Below, piece by piece: positions 34,241 to 43,042 of a stretch of 64,000 nt of DNA. The position numbers and the translations under genes are program-made. Location: the NCBI RefSeq assembly GCF_002214185.1, contig NZ_CP022161.1, positions 8,997,486 through 9,061,485 of the forward strand, in the 5' to 3' direction. The notes under the pieces are model-generated. The model was not told where the DNA came from and searched no databases. It saw nothing but the letters and a program-made list of their open reading frames with translations. Position 1 is the stretch's first letter; each line of letters opens with the position of its first letter. This DNA comes from Streptomyces capitiformicae. GTDB taxonomy: Bacteria; Actinomycetota; Actinomycetes; Streptomycetales; Streptomycetaceae.

Positions 34241-34557
34241 GACGGGCGGATCGGGGAACACACTCCCGCAGGGGAACGTTTCTTCCTCAACTCCCTTCCC
34301 CATTACCGCAGATGAGCCACTGGCAACAAGCGTCTCGGCATGTGACGGGTGTCACCGTATAAGTTTCCAGAGCGTCGACTCTTACCGGGCTCCTACAACT
34401 GGTCAATTTAATATGTGCAATTGCACCAGTCCCGGAAGGCCCACACAGGAGATCCAACAGCCCTCCCCAGACTCTGACACGGGCGCGCACAAGCTCACTC
34501 GGAAGCCGGCGTTCCGCACCCCCGCAGGAACAGGCCCGCGTCCTCGGGGGCACAAAA
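34241..34557. other. Intergenic stretch of lower GC content
   Basis: About 320 bp with a local AT-rich patch (GTCAATTTAATATGTGCAAT near 34400) and no protein-like frame. It is the 3' flank of both the DUF6274 gene and bldC. Confidence 0.4.
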
Positions 34558-34593
34558 AGATCGCGCTGGACCCGGCGGAGTCCAGCGCGATCT
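34558..34593 (-). terminator. Terminator toward bldC end
   Basis: AGATCGCGCTGGAC pairs perfectly with GTCCAGCGCGATCT. On the minus strand it is followed by TTTT, so it terminates bldC transcripts, 147 bp past the stop. Confidence 0.85.
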
Positions 34594-34740
34594 ACGACGC
34601 ACCCTTGCTGCAAGGCTCTGTATGGCTTGGGCGTGGGTCCCTGTTGGGGCAGGGCCCGCGTCGCTTGGAGCGGTTGAGCTGTGGCTTCGGACGGTTCGGC
34701 CGATGGGGGGACCAGCCGAAATGCCCTGTTATGCGACTGT

Positions 34741-34947
34741 TCAGGCCTCGCTGCGCTGCTGCGGAATGCCCGCGAGCAGTGCGCGGACCTCAGCCTCGCG
34801 GTAACGGCGGTGCCCGCCGAGCGTACGGATGGACGTGAGCTTGCCGGCCTTCGCCCACCGCGTGACCGTCTTGGGGTCGACGCGGAACATGGTGGCGACC
34901 TCAGCCGGGGTCAGCAGCGGCTCGGCATCAGGGGTGCGAGCGGTCAT
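34741..34947 (-). CDS. bldC: Developmental regulator BldC (MerR-like)
   Basis: Small DNA-binding protein of 68 residues controlling the timing of differentiation and antibiotic production in Streptomyces; it binds variable numbers of direct repeats in head-to-tail arrays. The whole protein is a MerR-type winged helix without an effector domain: LLTPAEVATMFRVDPKTVTR, then WAKAGKLTSIRTLGGHRRYR, and the tail ALLAGIPQQRSEA. From memory the sequence appears identical or nearly so to BldC of S. coelicolor. ATG 34947 follows GAGGAGGCC. It is monocistronic with a long upstream region. Confidence 0.97.
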   Translation of the reverse strand: MTARTPDAEPLLTPAEVATMFRVDPKTVTRWAKAGKLTSIRTLGGHRRYREAEVRALLAGIPQQRSEA

Positions 34948-35573
34948 GAGCGGCCTCCTCGGGAGAACCGAACCTTCTCGGTTCTTTCCTCTAAATTCTG
35001 CACCTTGACCCGCGTTGCCCGAAATGGCGGACGCGAGTCGAGTCGGTTATAGGACGAACGGCTTGTCCTCGGCACTACAACTACACCATCTGTCCAGCCG
35101 CGTCGGCCAAACCGATGGAATTGCCCTCCCAGGTGTTCATCAGCGACGGATGCCGATGGACCATGCCATAGCGGACAGTCACGCCAGTGTGACGATCAGT
35201 CACACTGGCGTGCAGGAGTCACCAGACCCCCCAAAGCGCGCAATGCTGAGATTCCGCCCACAGGTGGGCAGAAGGAGCCTCCCCCGGACTCCTTGTCCTA
35301 TTTTGACACGAGGAGATGCGTAAGAGGCAAGGCCCGCGTAAGTGCAATCCGTCACGCTTGGCACCACCTTGATACAAAAGCCCGGATCAGGGCCTAAGTC
35401 CCACGATGACGCCCATACGGAACTTCAGTGCGTCAAGCCTGGGCCAAGGGTGGACAGTTCACCATGCTTCAGCCTTTGTGGAAAGCCTTTTCCCAGCCGC
35501 CCCACAAGTCACAGGTACGGAGGGAAGGTTCGGGTGGTTCATCCGGAACGTTCGGGCGGGAGGTTCAAGCGGT
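34948..35573. other. 626-bp gap upstream of bldC with a perfect inverted repeat
   Basis: Contains the bldC promoter and leader. No protein-like frame is convincing on either strand. The AT-rich patch near 34980 (AACCTTCTCGGTTCTTTCCT) is close to the start codon. At 35181-35211 there is a 13-bp-arm inverted repeat, described separately. Confidence 0.5.
35181..35211. repeat. Perfect 13-bp inverted repeat with 5-nt spacer
   Basis: ACGCCAGTGTGAC and GTCACACTGGCGT flank GATCA. There is no T tract, so an operator or a structured RNA are both possible. Confidence 0.75.
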
Positions 35574-36416
35574 TCAGTTCGCCGAGCGCCGGTCCCGCAC
35601 CGCCCGCCACCGCTCGACCAGACGCCCGTACGCCTCCCCTGCTGCCAACCCGTCGCCGCTGCGAAGTGCCTCGATGCCCTCGGCCACATCGGCGGCCGAA
35701 TGATCACCGTCCAGTTCGTCGGCGGGCAGCACATGCACGAGGCCGCCGTAGTCCAGCTCGACGAACGAGCGCGGGTGGAACTCCTCCAGCCAACGGCCCA
35801 CGTCGATGAGACCGTCGATCAGCGGCCCCTCGTCGATGGTGTCCCGCAGCGCCCGCAGCCCGCGCGCCACGCGCCGCCGGGCCTGCACCATGGGCGTGCG
35901 ATAGCGAAGCACGGGCGAGGTCTCGCCCGAGCCCTTCTCATACGTCCGCTCCTCGTCCGAGACGAGGACGAACCAGTTCAGCGGGACGTGCCAGGTGGAG
36001 GTGCGGATCCACGGGCGGGCGTCGGGGTTGCGGGCCATCCAGCGCTCGTAGTCCTGGCTCGCCTGCCGCCGCACCAGCGGCGGCAGCACCGCGTCGAGGA
36101 CCGGCGCGGGCAGCTCCTCGGCCAGGTCGCCGAGCGCCTGCCAGCCGCGCAGCCGGGTACGCCAGGGGCAGACGCAGAGCACGCCGTCGGCGTCCAGCAC
36201 GAAGGCGTCGCTGCTCTCGTGCACCGGCACCGGCACCGGCGGCGTGGGCAGCAGATCGGCCAGCGAGCGGCGCAGCTCGTCCTGGTACGAGGGCCGGTCG
36301 GTGCGCCGGGCGTAGCGCGCCCAGTGGGTGCGCTCGGGCTCGGGGAAGGCCGCCAGCGGCTCGTACACGCGGAGGTACGACGCGTACGGGACGATCACCG
36401 AGGACACCTTGGGCAC
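35574..36416 (-). CDS. Conserved hypothetical protein
   Basis: Soluble protein of 280 residues that I cannot assign to a named family; its place between bldC and vdh looks conserved in streptomycetes. The N terminus MPKVSSVIVPYASYLRVYEP leads into alternating aromatic/charged segments (RPSYQDELRRSLADLLPTPP, WIRTSTWHVPLNWFVLVSDE) and an acidic helical C terminus (LDGDHSAADVAEGIEALRSG). There is no signal peptide or transmembrane helix. The coding pattern is strong over the whole length. It is divergent from vdh across 222 bp. Confidence 0.82.
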   Translation of the reverse strand: MPKVSSVIVPYASYLRVYEPLAAFPEPERTHWARYARRTDRPSYQDELRRSLADLLPTPPVPVPVHESSDAFVLDADGVLCVCPWRTRLRGWQALGDLAEELPAPVLDAVLPPLVRRQASQDYERWMARNPDARPWIRTSTWHVPLNWFVLVSDEERTYEKGSGETSPVLRYRTPMVQARRRVARGLRALRDTIDEGPLIDGLIDVGRWLEEFHPRSFVELDYGGLVHVLPADELDGDHSAADVAEGIEALRSGDGLAAGEAYGRLVERWRAVRDRRSAN

Positions 36417-36638
36417 GCCTGCTCCCTCCCCCGGCAGCTACCGGGGAAACCTGCGGAACCCGCACATGAGCGGGCCGGAAAACTGTACGGATCGCACCAC
36501 GGCCGTACTCCAGGAGTGGGTGATCCTGAAGCTGCGCCGCTGTCGGGCGGGCGCAGGCTCTAGTCTCATGCTCACAGATCCCGCCACCCGCACGGGAGCC
36601 TGTATTCAACCGCCGCTTCTTACCCAGGAGTCACCACA

Positions 36639-37733
36639 GTGACCGAAGTATCTGACGGCGTCCTGCACACCCTGTTCCACTCGGACCAGGGCGGTCACGA
36701 GCAAGTCGTGCTCTGCCAGGACCGGGCCAGCGGCCTCAAGGCCGTCATCGCCATCCACTCCACCGCGCTGGGCCCCGCCCTCGGCGGCACCCGCTTCTAC
36801 CCGTACGCGACCGAGGCCGAGGCCGTCGCCGACGCGCTGAACCTCGCGCGCGGAATGTCGTACAAGAACGCCATGGCCGGGCTCGACCACGGCGGCGGCA
36901 AAGCCGTGATCATCGGGGATCCGGACCGCGACAAGACCGAGGAGCTGCTGCTCGCCTACGGGCGGTTCGTGGCCTCTCTGGGCGGCCGGTACGTCACCGC
37001 GTGCGACGTCGGCACGTACGTCGCCGACATGGACGTCGTGGCACGCGAGTGCCGCTGGACGACGGGCCGGTCCCCCGAGAACGGCGGCGCCGGCGACTCA
37101 TCCGTCCTGACCGCCTTCGGCGTCTACCAGGGCATGCGGGCCTCCGCCCAGCACCTGTGGGGCGACCCGTCGCTGCGCGACCGCAGAGTCGGCATCGCGG
37201 GCGTCGGCAAGGTCGGCCACCACCTCGTGGAGCATCTGCGGGCGGAGGGCGCCGAGGTCGTGATCACGGACGTCCGCGAGGAGGCCGTACGGCGGATCCT
37301 CGACCGCCATCCGGTGGGCGTCACGTCCGTCGCCGACACCGAGGCGCTGATCCGGGTGGAGGGGCTCGACATCTACGCCCCCTGCGCGCTGGGCGGCGCG
37401 CTCGACGACGACTCCGTGCCCGTGCTCACCGCCAAGGTGGTGTGCGGCGCCGCCAACAACCAGCTCGCGCACCCCGGTGTCGAGAAGGACCTCGCCGACC
37501 GCGGGATCCTCTACGCGCCGGACTACGTCGTGAACGCCGGCGGGGTCATCCAGGTCGCCGACGAGCTCCACGGGTTCGACTTCGAGCGGTGCAAGGCGAA
37601 GGCCGCGAAGATCTACGACACCACGCTGGCGATCTTCGCACGTGCGAAGGCGGATGGTGTTCCGCCGGCCGCCGCGGCCGACCGGATCGCCGAGCAGCGG
37701 ATGCATGAGGCGGCCGCGAAACGCGGACGCTGA
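36639..37733 (+). CDS. vdh: Valine (leucine/phenylalanine-type) dehydrogenase
   Basis: NAD-dependent oxidative deaminase of 364 residues converting branched-chain amino acids to 2-oxoacids, feeding catabolism and acyl-precursor supply in Streptomyces. The substrate/catalytic segments are [16 protein letters not shown] and [19 protein letters not shown], with two conserved lysines. The Rossmann motif is [17 protein letters not shown]. The C-terminal [20 protein letters not shown] and [18 protein letters not shown] are typical of Glu/Leu/Phe/Val dehydrogenases. GTG 36639 follows AGGAGTCACCACA. The gene position beside bldC matches my memory of S. coelicolor vdh. Confidence 0.93.
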   Translation: MTEVSDGVLHTLFHSDQGGHEQVVLCQDRASGLKAVIAIHSTALGPALGGTRFYPYATEAEAVADALNLARGMSYKNAMAGLDHGGGKAVIIGDPDRDKTEELLLAYGRFVASLGGRYVTACDVGTYVADMDVVARECRWTTGRSPENGGAGDSSVLTAFGVYQGMRASAQHLWGDPSLRDRRVGIAGVGKVGHHLVEHLRAEGAEVVITDVREEAVRRILDRHPVGVTSVADTEALIRVEGLDIYAPCALGGALDDDSVPVLTAKVVCGAANNQLAHPGVEKDLADRGILYAPDYVVNAGGVIQVADELHGFDFERCKAKAAKIYDTTLAIFARAKADGVPPAAAADRIAEQRMHEAAAKRGR

Positions 37734-38045
37734 TCGTTTCCGCTCGTTCCGCGCGAGGGTCGCACATCTTGGGCTGGTACCCGCCGGTGGATTTGGAGAG
37801 AACTCTCACTTCGACCGGCGGGTCGCTCGCCGAGAAACGGTTAAAATCGCGGTTGACCAGCGGGGACAGGGCTCCTCGCAGGTTCTGGGCACAGGCGCGT
37901 GCTGCGGGCGACGTACCGTATGGGCGCGGGCTCAGGTACCGTGGAAGCCCTACGGACCGGTCTCTCCACGGAGAGCCCGTTCCAGATCATGAACGCGTGT
38001 CAAGACTCTGGGGCCGTCGAGCCCCGTCACCGAGGGGGTCGAGCC
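37734..38045. other. 312-bp intergenic region before the DUF3073 gene
   Basis: Contains a TTGACC hexamer (37853-37858) that could be a -35 element, a small CTCTCC/GGAGAG inverted repeat near 37964-37977, and CCCGTC...GAGGGGGTC just before the start. No gene is recognised. Confidence 0.4.
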
Positions 38046-38303
38046 ATGGGGCGCGGCCGGGCCAAGGCCAAGCAGACGAAGGTCGCCCGCCAGCTGAAGT
38101 ACAACAGCGGCGGGACTGACCTGTCGCGTCTGGCCAGCGAGCTGGGCGCATCGACTTCGAGCCAGCCTCCGAACGGCGAGCCGTTCGAGGACGACGAAGA
38201 CGACGACAACCCGTACGCCCAGTACGCGGATCTCTACAACGATGACGACGATGACGACGAGGACGATCAGTCCGGTCCCGCGTCGCATCGTCGGGGCGCT
38301 TGA
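38046..38303 (+). CDS. DUF3073 domain-containing protein
   Basis: Small actinobacterial protein of 85 residues. The conserved N terminus is MGRGRAKAKQTKVARQLKYN (basic). The remainder is strongly acidic, with runs of Asp/Glu (DLYNDDDDDDEDD), so charge is highly segregated. ATG 38046 has GAGGGGG upstream. DUF3073 proteins have no established function. It is bounded by a terminator at 38321-38357. Confidence 0.85.
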   Translation: MGRGRAKAKQTKVARQLKYNSGGTDLSRLASELGASTSSQPPNGEPFEDDEDDDNPYAQYADLYNDDDDDDEDDQSGPASHRRGA

Positions 38304-38320
38304 CGCTCTAGCTGCGCTTC

Positions 38321-38357
38321 ACCCGGTCCGAGTGGTTCCACCACCGGACCGGGTTTT
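38321..38357 (+). terminator. Terminator of the DUF3073 gene
   Basis: ACCCGGTCCG pairs with CGGACCGGGT around a 14-nt loop and is followed by TTTT. Confidence 0.88.
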
Positions 38358-38392
38358 GCGATGCCTTCACACCGCGGGTGCGTTGAGGTTGC

Positions 38393-38450
38393 TCACGCCC
38401 ACGCGGCGGAGCCGCACATGTCACAGCCGCGCGCCCCTTTGGGGCGCGTT
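38393..38450. repeat. Inverted copy of the dispersed intergenic repeat
   Basis: Reads GCCCACGCGGCGGAGCCGCA, then CATGTCACAGCC and GCGCGCCCCTTTGGGGCGCG, the reverse complement of the element at 1887-1950 and 33850-33898. It lies at the 3' end of purM and can form a hairpin there. Confidence 0.75.
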
Positions 38451-38455
38451 GCCGC

Positions 38456-39526
38456 TCAGCCTCGTGCGTAGTCGCCCACCAGTTCTGCGCCTGTCGTGTG
38501 GTCGGCGCGGTCGGTGATTTCGCCTGCGACCCAGGCGTCCACGCCGCGGTCCGCCAATGTGGTCAGGGCCACATCGGCGGATTCCTGGGGCACGATCGCG
38601 ATCATGCCCACACCCATGTTCAGGGTCTTCTCAAGCTCCAAGCGCTCTACCTGGCCCGTCTTGCCGACCAGGTCGAAGATCGGGGCCGGGGTCCAGGTGG
38701 AGCGGTCGACCGTGGCGTGGAGGGTGTCGGGGATCACACGGGCCAGGTTGGCGGCCAGGCCGCCGCCCGTCACATGGCTGAACGCGTGTACTTCCGTCGT
38801 CCGGGTGAGCGCCAGGCAGTCCAGGGAGTAGATCTTGGTGGGCTCCAGGAGCTCCGCGCCGAGGGGGCGGGCAAGTTCGGCGATCTCGGCGTCCAGGGAG
38901 AGGCCGGCCTGGTTGAGGAGGACGTGGCGGACCAGCGAGTACCCGTTCGAGTGAAGGCCGGAGGCCGCCATGGCGATCACCGCGTCACCCGTCCGGATAC
39001 GATCCGGGCCCAGCAGGTGCTCCGCCTCGACCACGCCCGTGCCCGCGCCGGCGACATCGAAGTCGTCCGGGCCGAGGAGGCCGGGGTGCTCGGCGGTCTC
39101 GCCGCCGACGAGGGCGCAGCCGGCGAGGACACAGCCCTCGGCGATGCCCTTGACGATGGCGGCCACGCGCTCGGGGTGGACCTTGCCGACGCAGATGTAG
39201 TCGGTCATGAACAGCGGTTCGGCGCCGCAGACCACGATGTCGTCCATCACCATCGCGACCAGGTCGTGGCCGATGGTGTCGTAGACGCCGAGCTGACGCG
39301 CGATGTCGACCTTCGTGCCGACGCCGTCCGTGGCGGAGGCGAGCAGCGGGCGCTCGTAGCGCTTGAGGGCGGAGGCGTCGAAGAGGCCGGCGAAACCGCC
39401 GAGGCCGCCGAGGACCTCGGGGCGCTGGGTCTTCTTCACCCACTCCTTCATGAGTTCTACGGCGCGGTCGCCCGCCTCGATGTCGACGCCCGCGGCTGCG
39501 TAGCTGGCACCAGTTGTCTCAGACAT
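38456..39526 (-). CDS. purM: Phosphoribosylformylglycinamidine cyclo-ligase (AIR synthetase)
   Basis: Enzyme of step 5 of IMP synthesis, FGAM to AIR with ATP, 356 residues. The N terminus SYAAAGVDIEAGDRAVELMK is the family start; the ATP-binding residues are in LLASATDGVGTKVDIARQLG, and IGHDLVAMVMDDIVVCGAEP and GLHSNGYSLVRHVL follow. It is 52 bp downstream of purF on the same strand, so the two are a likely operon, as in other streptomycetes. Expected to be a cytoplasmic homodimer. Confidence 0.96.
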   Translation of the reverse strand: MSETTGASYAAAGVDIEAGDRAVELMKEWVKKTQRPEVLGGLGGFAGLFDASALKRYERPLLASATDGVGTKVDIARQLGVYDTIGHDLVAMVMDDIVVCGAEPLFMTDYICVGKVHPERVAAIVKGIAEGCVLAGCALVGGETAEHPGLLGPDDFDVAGAGTGVVEAEHLLGPDRIRTGDAVIAMAASGLHSNGYSLVRHVLLNQAGLSLDAEIAELARPLGAELLEPTKIYSLDCLALTRTTEVHAFSHVTGGGLAANLARVIPDTLHATVDRSTWTPAPIFDLVGKTGQVERLELEKTLNMGVGMIAIVPQESADVALTTLADRGVDAWVAGEITDRADHTTGAELVGDYARG

Positions 39527-39578
39527 GACGGTGAGAACTTTCGTGTCGTACTGCAGATAAGCAGGTGATGCGGGCCCG

Positions 39579-41105
39579 CTACGGGCGACGGATCGCGTCG
39601 GTCGCGGCCGTGGCGGCGGGCCCGGCGGCCAGCTCGGTCTCGAGGAGCTGCTTGCCGAGGAGCTCGGGGTCGGGCAGCTCCATCGGGTACTCGCCGTCGA
39701 AGCAGGCGCGGCAGAGGTTCGGCTTGGCGATGGTGGTCGCCTCGATCATGCCGTCGATGGAGATGTACGCCAGGGAGTCGGCGCCCAGGGAGGTGCCGAT
39801 CTCGTCGACGGTCATGCCGTTGGCGATGAGCTCGGCGCGGGTGGCGAAGTCGATGCCGAAGAAGCAGGGCCACTTCACGGGGGGAGAGGAAATCCGGATG
39901 TGGACTTCCGCCGCTCCCGCCTCGCGGAGCATGCGGACCAGGGCGCGCTGGGTGTTGCCGCGGACGATCGAGTCGTCGACGACCACCAGGCGCTTGCCCT
40001 TGATGACTTCCTTCAGCGGGTTCAGCTTCAGGCGGATGCCGAGCTGGCGGATCGTCTGGGAGGGCTGGATGAACGTACGTCCGACGTACGCGTTCTTCAC
40101 CAGACCCGCACCGAACGGAATGCCGCTCGCCTCCGCGTAGCCGATGGCGGCCGGGGTGCCGGACTCCGGGGTCGCTATGACGAGGTCGGCCTCGACGGGG
40201 GCTTCCTTGGCGAGGCGGCGGCCCATCTCGACGCGGGAGAGGTACACGTTCCGGCCGGCGATGTCGGTGTCCGGGCGGGCCAGGTACACATACTCGAAGA
40301 CACAGCCCTTGGGCTTCGCTTCCGCGAACCGGGAACTGCGCAGACCGTTCTCGTCGATGGCGATGAACTCGCCCGGCTCTATCTCGCGGACGTAGGAGGC
40401 ACCGCAGATGTCGAGGGCGGCGGACTCGGAGGCGACGACCCAGCCGCGCTCCAGCCGGCCGAGGACCAGCGGGCGGATGCCCTGCGGGTCACGGGCGGCG
40501 TAGAGGGTGTGCTCGTCCATGAAGACGAGGGAGAAGGCGCCGCGCACCTGCGGGAAGACCGCGTGGGCGGCCTCCTCGATGGTCAGCGGCTTGCCGTCGG
40601 GGTCGACCTGGGCCGCGAGCAGCGCGGTGAGCAGGTCGGTGTCGTTGGTGGCCGCGACGCGGGGCGTACGGCCCTCCTGCTTGGGCAGGTCGGCGACCAT
40701 CTCGGCGAGCTGGGCCGTGTTGACCAGGTTGCCGTTGTGGCCGAGCGCGATGGAACCGTGCGCGGTGGCACGGAACGTGGGCTGGGCGTTCTCCCATACG
40801 GAGGCGCCGGTGGTCGAGTAGCGGGCGTGACCGACCGCGATGTGACCCTGGAGGGAGCCGAGGGAGGTCTCGTCGAAGACCTGGGAAACGAGGCCCATGT
40901 CCTTGAAGACGAGGATCTGGGAGCCGTTGCTGACCGCGATACCCGCGGATTCCTGGCCCCGATGCTGGAGGGCGTACAGCCCGAAGTATGTGAGCTTGGC
41001 GACCTCTTCGCCCGGGGCCCAGACACCGAAGACGCCACACGCGTCCTGGGGGCCTTTCTCACCGGGGAGAAGGTCGTGGTTGAGTCGTCCGTCACCACGT
41101 GGCAC
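39579..41105 (-). CDS. purF: Amidophosphoribosyltransferase
   Basis: First committed step of purine synthesis (PRPP plus glutamine to phosphoribosylamine), 508 residues. A 22-residue propeptide precedes the N-terminal nucleophile C23 in PQDACGVFGVW, so maturation by self-cleavage is expected. Glutaminase residues lie in FGLYALQHRGQESAGIAV and RYSTTGAS; the PRPP loop is RLVVVDDSIVRGNTQRALV. Cysteines in CFFGIDFATR and LCRACFDGEYP suggest the [4Fe-4S] type of the Bacillus enzyme. GTG 41105 begins MPRGDGRLNHDLL. purM follows. Confidence 0.96.
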   Translation of the reverse strand: MPRGDGRLNHDLLPGEKGPQDACGVFGVWAPGEEVAKLTYFGLYALQHRGQESAGIAVSNGSQILVFKDMGLVSQVFDETSLGSLQGHIAVGHARYSTTGASVWENAQPTFRATAHGSIALGHNGNLVNTAQLAEMVADLPKQEGRTPRVAATNDTDLLTALLAAQVDPDGKPLTIEEAAHAVFPQVRGAFSLVFMDEHTLYAARDPQGIRPLVLGRLERGWVVASESAALDICGASYVREIEPGEFIAIDENGLRSSRFAEAKPKGCVFEYVYLARPDTDIAGRNVYLSRVEMGRRLAKEAPVEADLVIATPESGTPAAIGYAEASGIPFGAGLVKNAYVGRTFIQPSQTIRQLGIRLKLNPLKEVIKGKRLVVVDDSIVRGNTQRALVRMLREAGAAEVHIRISSPPVKWPCFFGIDFATRAELIANGMTVDEIGTSLGADSLAYISIDGMIEATTIAKPNLCRACFDGEYPMELPDPELLGKQLLETELAAGPAATAATDAIRRP

Positions 41106-41189
41106 GCCATCGAGTGTAGGCGAGATCGTGCACCGGTCCGAATCCGGTGATCTCGCCCGACCCGGTCCCCGACTGCGGGACGTCGCATG

Positions 41190-42023
41190 TCACTTGTCGG
41201 CGACGGCGGCGATACCCGTGTTGTTTCCGCTGGTCAGCGTGATGCTGCGGTGATCGACTCGATACTCCACCGTGCCCTTGAAGAGCTCCAGGACGCTCCG
41301 TTCGACGGCCATGAGTGAGTCGGAGCACATCCGTCGGGTGGTGCGCGGCGGACCGAGGGTGATCTTCCCGTCGCTCACGGTTGCCTTCGCCGAGACCTCG
41401 TTGCACCCGGCGCTGCCTTGAATCGTCCCGGCCTTCTCGTCGAGCGTGAACCAGGCCTTGCCGTCGGCGCCCTCGGGGAGCGAGGAGGCGACGTCGTGGT
41501 CGAGGAGCGACTCGACCTGCCACTTGGTGCCGTACAGCTCCGCGGGCTTCTCCTCGCTGAGCTTCACGGTGTCGCCCTCGGTGGTGCTGAGGGTGAGCTT
41601 GCCGTTGGTCTTCTCGGGGGTGAAAGTCCCGGTGTCGAGTGCGCGGGCGAAGGTCTCCTCGAACTTCATCGAGACGTCCCCGCAGGCGATCTCGGTGGAC
41701 CGGGCGACCTCGAAGTCGATGCCGTCGTCCTTGAAGGTGGCGGTGCTGCCGAAGGTGTTGCAGCCGTAGTTGCCCTCGACCTCGCCCTTGTCGTCGATCT
41801 TCAGGTAGGCGCCGTCGGGGGCCTGGGCGGTCCTGCCGTCGACGGTGAGGCTGTCCACGGCCCAGCGGACGCCGGTGACGGACGACTTCGTCGTGTTCGT
41901 ACCCGAGCCGACGGTGCCGCTGCCGGAGTCGCCGGCCGACTCGGTGCCGCAGGCCACGAGGAGCGGAAACAGGGTCAGGGCCGCCACCGGGAGGGCGGTG
42001 CGGGTCAGTCGCAGCTTGTCCAT
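41190..42023 (-). CDS. META-domain lipoprotein
   Basis: Predicted surface lipoprotein of 277 residues with signal peptide LRLTRTALPVAALTLFPLLV and lipobox Cys25. Two META/HslJ-like domains follow in tandem: the first around RWAVDSLTVDGRTAQAP and GNYGCNTFGSTATF, the second around KWQVESLLDHDVASSLP and GSAGCNEVSAKATV, each with the G-x-x-x-CN motif and a later Cys. ATG 42023 begins the signal; an upstream GTG (42059) would add 12 residues. META proteins are linked to envelope stress and motility in other bacteria, but the role here is not defined. It lies 57 bp downstream of the DinB-like gene. Confidence 0.88.
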   Translation of the reverse strand: MDKLRLTRTALPVAALTLFPLLVACGTESAGDSGSGTVGSGTNTTKSSVTGVRWAVDSLTVDGRTAQAPDGAYLKIDDKGEVEGNYGCNTFGSTATFKDDGIDFEVARSTEIACGDVSMKFEETFARALDTGTFTPEKTNGKLTLSTTEGDTVKLSEEKPAELYGTKWQVESLLDHDVASSLPEGADGKAWFTLDEKAGTIQGSAGCNEVSAKATVSDGKITLGPPRTTRRMCSDSLMAVERSVLELFKGTVEYRVDHRSITLTSGNNTGIAAVADK

Positions 42024-42080
42024 GCCGGTGGGACGGGTGGGGTGCGTGGGCGGTTCCACCGGTCTTCTCGCGCCCGGTGC

Positions 42081-42878
42081 TCAGCCCATGAGAGGGAGCA
42101 GCCCGCCGAGGTCGGCCCGTTCGCCGCTCGCGCTGACCTTCGCCTCGTCCAGGGCAAAGGCCCAGTCCAGGCGGCCGGTGGCGAGGCGGAGCCAGGTCAG
42201 CGGGTCGGTCTCGACGACGTTGGGCGGGGTGCCCCGGGTGTGCCTCGGCCCCTCCACGCACTGCACGACGGCGTACGGCGGGATCCGCACCTCCGTGGCC
42301 GCGCCGGGCGCCCGCACGGCGAGCGCGTCCGCGAGCAGGCGGGTGCAGGCGGCGAGGGCCTGACGGTCGTACGGGATGTCGAGGCCCGGCACGGCGGCGT
42401 TCAGGTCGTCGGTGTGGACGGCCAGTTCGACGGTCCGTGTGACCAGGTAGTCGGCCAGGGTCATGAAGCCGGGACGGGTGGCGAGCAGCCGCTCGCCCGG
42501 GGTGGCGGCCAGCCGCTCGGTCAGCCGCTGCTCGGTGCGGGCGTACAGCGCATCGAGGTCAGGGTGCTCGCGGGCGAAGTCCCGGCCCAGGTCGGCGCCC
42601 GCGGCTGCCAGAGCGGCGGTCGCGAACGGCCAGTCGAACAGGGAGAGTTCGGCCTTCGCGGGTGGCTCCAGGTCGATGGTCCGGCTGACGCTCTCGACGG
42701 CCATGGCGATATGCGCGGCCAGTTCCCGCACGGTCCAGTCACCGAGGCGCGTGGGATCCGTGAGCTGCTCGGGGGTGAGGGTGCGGACTGCGTCTCGTAC
42801 GTTCCCGAACTGGGCCAGTACGGCCTTGCGGGTCTTGGCGGGGTCGTAGGTACGGGGGCGCTTCTTGGCCGGGGGCAT
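42081..42878 (-). CDS. MDMPI/DinB-fold (maleylpyruvate isomerase-like, sterol-carrier family) protein
   Basis: Soluble protein of 265 residues. The N-terminal four-helix DinB/MDMPI domain reads RDAVRTLTPEQLTDPTRLGD then WTVRELAAHIAMAVESVSRT, where the metal-binding His pattern of mycothiol-dependent enzymes is partly kept (AAHIA, and AVHTDDL later). The C-terminal region (DPLTWLRLATGRLDWAFALD) resembles the sterol-carrier-like domain. Members of this family use mycothiol in isomerase or transferase reactions, but most are uncharacterised. ATG 42878. Confidence 0.78.
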   Translation of the reverse strand: MPPAKKRPRTYDPAKTRKAVLAQFGNVRDAVRTLTPEQLTDPTRLGDWTVRELAAHIAMAVESVSRTIDLEPPAKAELSLFDWPFATAALAAAGADLGRDFAREHPDLDALYARTEQRLTERLAATPGERLLATRPGFMTLADYLVTRTVELAVHTDDLNAAVPGLDIPYDRQALAACTRLLADALAVRAPGAATEVRIPPYAVVQCVEGPRHTRGTPPNVVETDPLTWLRLATGRLDWAFALDEAKVSASGERADLGGLLPLMG

Positions 42879-43042
42879 GAGGGCGAGCGTAGCCCGGCGA
42901 CGAACTCAGGGCAGGCATGCACAGACTGTCACGTGATCGGCTCAGTCTGTTCATGGGGAGGTCAGGGGCACGTGGCCGGAGTAAGCCTTTTCTGTCGACC
43001 ATTCGTTCCTCTTGGGACGCATGCTCGATCAGGGGGCGAGAG

